Origin: T3Sed10-241 sp036796255
GTDB taxonomy: Bacteria; Bacteroidota; Bacteroidia; Flavobacteriales_D; Cryomorphaceae
NCBI GenBank assembly: GCA_036796255.1
Contig: DAIRDH010000032.1
Location: 1 to 37,402, forward strand
Direction of reading: 5' to 3'
Length of the DNA: 37,402 nucleotides
A program made the position numbers and the translations under genes. This document shows positions 34,038-37,402 of this stretch, one piece after another (positions within the stretch are counted from its first letter, which is position 1; every line of letters starts with the position of its first letter). The notes beneath the pieces are model-generated. The model saw only the letters and a list, made by a program, of their open reading frames with translations. It ran no database searches and was not told the origin of the DNA.

Positions 34038-34985
34038 CTATGGATGCATGTACTTCAATGCTTTCAAAGCAGCGTCATAATCAGCGATGAGCTCAGCAAT
34101 TATATCAGCTGCCGGCATCACATGATGGATGTGGGCTGCCACCTGTCCTATTTCCAGCTCACCTTCACTCATATCCCCTTCAAACATTCCCATCCTCGCC
34201 CTTCCCTTTCCAAGCAAGGCTCTTAATGCTTCCACCTTTGCACCGGCTTCATAAGCCTGCTCTAACCTCACATAAAAATCATTGCGCAGCAACCGCACCG
34301 GAGTGATTTCTTTCAGCATAAGCTTGGTATCACCCTCACCGGCATTGATTACGGCGGCTTTGAAATTGGCATGCGCAGAGCTCTCCTCCGCCGCCACAAA
34401 TCGGGAGCCCACCTGCACCCCTTCCGCGCCAAGGGCCATTGCCGCGAGCATGGCCTGCCCGCTTGCGATGCCACCAGCAGCCACAAGAGGAAGGTCTGTG
34501 GCTTGTCGCACAGCGGGTACCAGGCACATGGTGGTGGTTTCCTCGCGCCCATTGTGGCCTCCGGCTTCAAAACCTTCGCATATGATGCCATCGACTCCGG
34601 CAGCGGTGGCCTTTTCGGCAAATTTGGCACTGCTCACCACATGCAGCACTGTGATGCCTTGATCCTTCAGAAAGGCAGTGTGTGCCCTTGGATTGCCCGC
34701 AGAAGTGATCACCACCGGCACCTTGTGGCGCACTATGGCTTCAAGGTGCTGATCGATGTCAGGATAAAGCAAAGGAACATTTACTCCGAACGGCTTGTCG
34801 GTATGGATCTTGCATTTCTGCAAATGCTCTTCAAGCACATGCGGGCGCATACTGCCCGACCCGATTACGCCTAGTATGCCATTGTTGGAGCATGCCGCCG
34901 CCAGGCGCCAGCCACTGCACCACACCATACCCGCCTGTATTACTGGGTATTGAGTACCAATCAAATCGGTCACACGGTTCTTCAT
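34038..34985 (-). CDS. FMN-dependent nitronate monooxygenase / 2-nitropropane dioxygenase family protein
   Basis: The product is about 315 residues from ATG 34985 (321 from ATG 35003). The N-terminal RVTDLIGTQYPVIQAGMVW is typical of the family, as is GVNVPLLYPDID. The FMN-binding and catalytic region GIICEGFEAGGHNGREETT contains the conserved His-Gly pair, and PLVAAGGIASGQAMLAAMALGAEGVQVGSRFVAAEES is the phosphate-binding end of the TIM barrel. Family members oxidise nitronates such as propionate 3-nitronate; closely related FabK enzymes reduce enoyl-ACP, so the substrate is not settled. The gene diverges from an outer-membrane protein gene over a region with palindromes that may regulate it. 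Confidence 0.9.
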   Translation of the reverse strand: MKNRVTDLIGTQYPVIQAGMVWCSGWRLAAACSNNGILGVIGSGSMRPHVLEEHLQKCKIHTDKPFGVNVPLLYPDIDQHLEAIVRHKVPVVITSAGNPRAHTAFLKDQGITVLHVVSSAKFAEKATAAGVDGIICEGFEAGGHNGREETTTMCLVPAVRQATDLPLVAAGGIASGQAMLAAMALGAEGVQVGSRFVAAEESSAHANFKAAVINAGEGDTKLMLKEITPVRLLRNDFYVRLEQAYEAGAKVEALRALLGKGRARMGMFEGDMSEGELEIGQVAAHIHHVMPAADIIAELIADYDAALKALKYMHP

Positions 34986-35025
34986 ATGCGTCTTTTCGTG
35001 CATGGTGTATGTAAATCAATTACTT

Positions 35026-35050
35026 TTGCAATTGCAAGATACTTGCAAGT
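35026..35050. promoter_or_regulatory. cluster of TTGCAA palindromes, candidate operator between divergent genes
   Basis: The perfect 12-base palindrome TTGCAATTGCAA (35026-35037) and the perfect 10-base palindrome ACTTGCAAGT (35041-35050) lie 3 bases apart. TTGCAA cores start at 35026, 35032 and 35043; the last two are 11 bases apart, one helical turn. A partial TGCAAA follows. The cluster sits immediately upstream of a -7 promoter element for the plus-strand gene and 23 bases or more upstream of the minus-strand start. The shape suits a dimeric repressor, but no regulator is named by the sequence. Confidence 0.5.
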
Positions 35051-35074
35051 CAGTGCAAATATTGGTTATCTTTA

Positions 35075-35082
35075 TATCTTTG
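35075..35082 (+). promoter_or_regulatory. Bacteroidetes -7 promoter element (TATCTTTG), nearly leaderless
   Basis: TATCTTTG matches TAnnTTTG exactly and ends 5 bases before the ATG at 35088. If transcription starts about 5 bases downstream of the element, the mRNA would begin at or next to the start codon. No -33 TTG at standard spacing is seen. Confidence 0.55.
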
Positions 35083-35087
35083 CCCAA

Positions 35088-36044
35088 ATGCAAATTCTAA
35101 AGTACTGCATCGCAATCACATTTAGCCTAAGCTCTGTAATCGGCATTGCTCAATACAGGTGGGACTTTGGCTTTGGTGCCGGAGCATCCAATTACTTGGG
35201 CGAAATTGGTGGATTGGAAGAAACGCGGCGCGACTTCATTTTTGATATGAAGCTCAACCGCACACAGTATGTTTTTGGTGGTTTTGTGAGGTACAAATTG
35301 ACACCTCAACTGGCTGCCAACTTTGGAATCAATTATGGGCGTATCAGAGGAAATGACTTCAACTCCTTAAACCCGCCGAGGGTAGCGCGCAACCTGAGTT
35401 TCCGAAATGATATCCTTGAATTCAGCCTGCGAGGAGAGTTGACCCTTTTCTTTGACAATGATGCGGGTGGCCGGGGATTTTATAACCCCGATTTCAGGGT
35501 ATACGGTTTTCTGGGCATCGCTGCATTTCACCACAATCCGAAAGCCCGCTATTATGGGGCTTTGGAAGAATTTAACGGTGAAATGGTCTCACTCCAGGAG
35601 CTACAAACCGAAGGGGTGGAATACAGCAATTGGCAACTTGGTATTCCTGCTGGTATCGGTTTATTTTTCACCTTTAACAAAGTACACCGGATCGGTTGGG
35701 AACTCGGCTACAGATTTACCTTTACCGATTACCTGGACGATGTAAGCACGCAATATGTGGATCATGTTCCGGGATCACTCGTTGCCACCATGGCCAACCG
35801 CACAAATGCGGAGTCACTAGCTCGCGCCCAGCAGCTTGCCACCGATCAAGGTGTACAAGTGCCCAACGCTGGCAGCTTTGCTCCAGGTGAGAAACGTGGC
35901 GACCCTACCAACAATGACGGATACCTCTTCACGCAGTTCACATACAGCTATGTATTGAAAGGGAAGAGTAATTTCAGCAAGAGGAAATACAACTACTTGC
36001 GCGGAAAATCCAAAAAACGCCGCAGGTCAAGAGCGAAATTCTAA
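35088..36044 (+). CDS. outer-membrane beta-barrel protein (DUF6089-like porin family)
   Basis: The product is 318 residues from ATG 35088 (the frame is open further upstream, but a signal peptide, ILKYCIAITFSLSSVIGIAQ, starts here and a promoter element precedes it). The mature part starts YRWDFGFGAGASNYLGEIGG and continues with alternating beta strands (FGGFVRYKLTPQLAANFGINYGR, FSLRGELTLFF, FRVYGFLGIAAFHH, WELGYRFTFTDYLDD), typical of a small Bacteroidetes outer-membrane barrel. The last strand (FTQFTYSYVLKG) is followed by a strongly basic tail (KSKKRRRSRAKF). Function unknown; the family is often annotated as porin or DUF6089. It converges on the next glycosyltransferase gene with overlapping stop codons. 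Confidence 0.85.
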   Translation: MQILKYCIAITFSLSSVIGIAQYRWDFGFGAGASNYLGEIGGLEETRRDFIFDMKLNRTQYVFGGFVRYKLTPQLAANFGINYGRIRGNDFNSLNPPRVARNLSFRNDILEFSLRGELTLFFDNDAGGRGFYNPDFRVYGFLGIAAFHHNPKARYYGALEEFNGEMVSLQELQTEGVEYSNWQLGIPAGIGLFFTFNKVHRIGWELGYRFTFTDYLDDVSTQYVDHVPGSLVATMANRTNAESLARAQQLATDQGVQVPNAGSFAPGEKRGDPTNNDGYLFTQFTYSYVLKGKSNFSKRKYNYLRGKSKKRRRSRAKF

Positions 36045-36790
36045 AACCTGATGAACTGACCCAGCTTGCGCAAAGGTTTCATGCAAATGGTATACCATGC
36101 AGGCTTCAAGTCATTCACTTCCCAGGCCTTTTTATCCTCTTCGCGCGCTTTCAACCTGTTGCCGAGATTGGCATTGCTTTGTCCACCCATTTTCATTTTC
36201 ACGGTCACTTTTGGCAGGTAGCACGCGCTAAGACGATGCTTGTAGAGCATGCGCAGCATCAACTCATAATCGGCGCTGGAGCGCAAATCATCCCTAAAGA
36301 AGCCGAACAACTCATATGCTGATTTTTGCAAAAAGAAAGTCGGGTGAGGTGGCATCCAGCCTTTTCGGAATTTATGCACGCGGTATTCGCCTGAGCGCCA
36401 ATAACGCACCACTGCCTCGGGATTGTCGCGCTTTACGTACTGCAAGTCAGCATAAGCAGCGGCGGCACCAGTTTCCTGCATGAGGTGTACAATGTCGCTG
36501 ACTACATCACAATCAGCGTAAGTGTCATCGCTGTTGAGGATGCCTACAACATCGCCGCTGGCATAAGCGAGGCCTTTGTTCATAGCATCATATATGCCCT
36601 TGTCAGGCTCTGAAATGAACGTGGCTATTCCACCTGCGTAGCGCTCTATAATGCCGAGCGTGCCATCCATGCTGCCACCGTCAATTACAATGTGCTCAAT
36701 GTCGGGGTGTGTCTGCGCAGCCACAGATTTCAAAGTATCTTCAATGGTTTCGGCTGCATTGAAGGAAACGGTGATGATGCTTACCTTCAT
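36041..36790 (-). CDS. GT2-family glycosyltransferase (WcaA/WcaE-like)
   Basis: The product is 249 residues. The GT-A fold begins SIITVSFNAAETIEDTLKSV and contains HIVIDGGSMDGT, EPDKGIYDAMNKGLAYASGD and the metal-binding GILNSDDTYAD (the DxD-type site). The acceptor side has RKGWMPPHPTFFLQKSAYELFG and SADYELMLRML, typical of glycosyltransferases close to colanic-acid WcaE and related enzymes. It should add a sugar to a lipid-linked polysaccharide in the cytoplasm. The ATG overlaps the stop of the acetyltransferase gene (ATGA), so the two are coupled. Confidence 0.92.
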   Translation of the reverse strand: MKVSIITVSFNAAETIEDTLKSVAAQTHPDIEHIVIDGGSMDGTLGIIERYAGGIATFISEPDKGIYDAMNKGLAYASGDVVGILNSDDTYADCDVVSDIVHLMQETGAAAAYADLQYVKRDNPEAVVRYWRSGEYRVHKFRKGWMPPHPTFFLQKSAYELFGFFRDDLRSSADYELMLRMLYKHRLSACYLPKVTVKMKMGGQSNANLGNRLKAREEDKKAWEVNDLKPAWYTICMKPLRKLGQFIRF

Positions 36791-37335
36791 GCCATTTCGC
36801 GCTTTGAGACCTGTACTGCCGGCATCCCGGTATAGATACCGTAAGGCTCAAGATCGCTGTATGCCGTTGAACCCGCCGTCAATACAGCGTGGCTGCCAAC
36901 GCGCCGTCCCGGCGTCACCAAGGCCTTTGCCCCGATCCACGCACCTTCTTCGATATGTATCGGACCGAGCATCAGGTCGAAAGTTGACTTTTTGTAATTG
37001 TGGTTGCCCGTGAGCAACATCGCCCCCTGCGAGAGGCAGGCATTACTGCCGATGTGCACCCTAGCCAGGTTGTCAATCCATGCGCTCTCCCCTATCCACA
37101 CATGGTCGCCAATTTCCAAAAACCAGGGATACTTAATACGCACTGACGGTTTTATCACAAGACCCTTACCTACGCTTGCGCCAAACATGCGCAGCAATTG
37201 GGCCTTAAGCCCCGAAAAAGGAAAAAGATAGGATTGGAAAAACACAAGGCTCACCATATACCACAAAGCGCGCTTCACCGATAAGCCCGGCTGGTAGTCA
37301 TTGTTGCGGAAAGATGAAAGATCGACTTTATTCAT
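36787..37335 (-). CDS. WcaF-like acetyltransferase (left-handed beta-helix, hexapeptide repeats)
   Basis: The product is 182 residues. The N-terminus (FRNNDYQPGLSVKRALWYMVSLVFFQSYLFP) is typical of colanic-acid WcaF-type acetyltransferases, with a hydrophobic segment. Hexapeptide repeats (VRIKYPWFLEIGDHVWIGE, VHIGSNACLSQGAML, GAWIGAKALVTPGRRVGSHAVL) form the left-handed helix, and TGNHNY carries the catalytic His region. It likely O-acetylates a sugar of the polysaccharide. Its start overlaps the end of an upstream gene that runs off the window, and it overlaps the GT2 gene downstream. Confidence 0.92.
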   Translation of the reverse strand: MNKVDLSSFRNNDYQPGLSVKRALWYMVSLVFFQSYLFPFSGLKAQLLRMFGASVGKGLVIKPSVRIKYPWFLEIGDHVWIGESAWIDNLARVHIGSNACLSQGAMLLTGNHNYKKSTFDLMLGPIHIEEGAWIGAKALVTPGRRVGSHAVLTAGSTAYSDLEPYGIYTGMPAVQVSKREMA

Positions 37336-37402
37336 CCGAAAAAAGCTTTGTATTCCCGAATCAGCACTTCTAAATTAACGCGCTTCATTGCCGCCTGGCT
37401 TA
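37332..37402 (-). CDS. C-terminal tail of an upstream polysaccharide-locus gene (truncated by window)
   Basis: The minus-strand frame that ends at TGA 37332-37334 is open to the window edge and encodes 22 residues ending LIREYKAFFG. Its stop overlaps the acetyltransferase start codon. This arrangement and the dense packing suggest a third gene of the same operon, often a glycosyltransferase at this place, but the tail is too short to assign. Confidence 0.6.
   Translation of the reverse strand, partial: SQAAMKRVNLEVLIREYKAFFG

Noticed and set aside
1..37402. Possible novel defence or mobile element system
   Set aside because: No integrase, transposase, toxin-antitoxin pair, restriction gene or terminal repeat was recognised; genes are envelope, repair and metabolism types in uniform style.

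Overview
The window looks like chromosomal DNA from a member of the Bacteroidota, most likely a Flavobacteriales / Cryomorphaceae-like marine or freshwater bacterium. Two genes end in type IX secretion (T9SS) sorting domains, one of type A and one of type B (gliding-motility-associated C-terminal domain). Exact TAnnTTTG promoter elements of the Bacteroidetes type precede six genes, and Shine-Dalgarno sequences are mostly absent. The ComEC protein and the MoxR/SurA/PpiD cluster also fit this phylum. The genus assignment is inference. I see no rRNA, tRNA, CRISPR array, insertion sequence or phage gene, and no gene-free stretch longer than about 300 bases.

Layout. 1-2041 (+): 3' end of a TrkH-type K+ transporter, a HAD phosphatase coupled to it by an ATGA overlap, and a secreted TPR protein. 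2038-3492 (-): D-Ala-D-Ala carboxypeptidase (PBP4 type). 3557-16220 (+): a long co-directional run with an exopolysaccharide module (asparagine synthase-like amidotransferase, GT4 glycosyltransferase, Wza-like export lipoprotein, Wzc-like tyrosine autokinase, RmlC epimerase, WecA/MraY-like phosphoglycosyl transferase), then a lytic transglycosylase, UvrA and a LOG-family protein. 16377-19943 (+): two neighbouring envelope proteins that share SPOR-like repeats; the first also carries a duplicated domain I do not recognise. 19930-24870 (-): ComEC, a T9SS type A surface protein, and GAPDH behind a hairpin terminator. 24985-31656 (-): guaB, a two-domain PPIase, a PPIase-like lipoprotein, a SurA-like PPIase and a MoxR ATPase, tightly packed. 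31775-33835 (-): a large T9SS type B surface protein. 34038-36044: divergent nitronate monooxygenase-like gene (-) and outer-membrane barrel gene (+), with a cluster of TTGCAA palindromes between them. 36041-37402 (-): a second polysaccharide locus (GT2 glycosyltransferase, WcaF-like acetyltransferase, and the tail of another gene) running off the window.

How the genes fit together. Most of the window concerns the cell envelope: building and exporting a surface polysaccharide, remodelling peptidoglycan (PBP4, lytic transglycosylase, SPOR-like proteins), folding outer-membrane proteins (PpiD/SurA-like chaperones) and displaying T9SS cargo. The least explained part is the 16377-19943 gene pair. 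I found no clearly new defence or mobile system.
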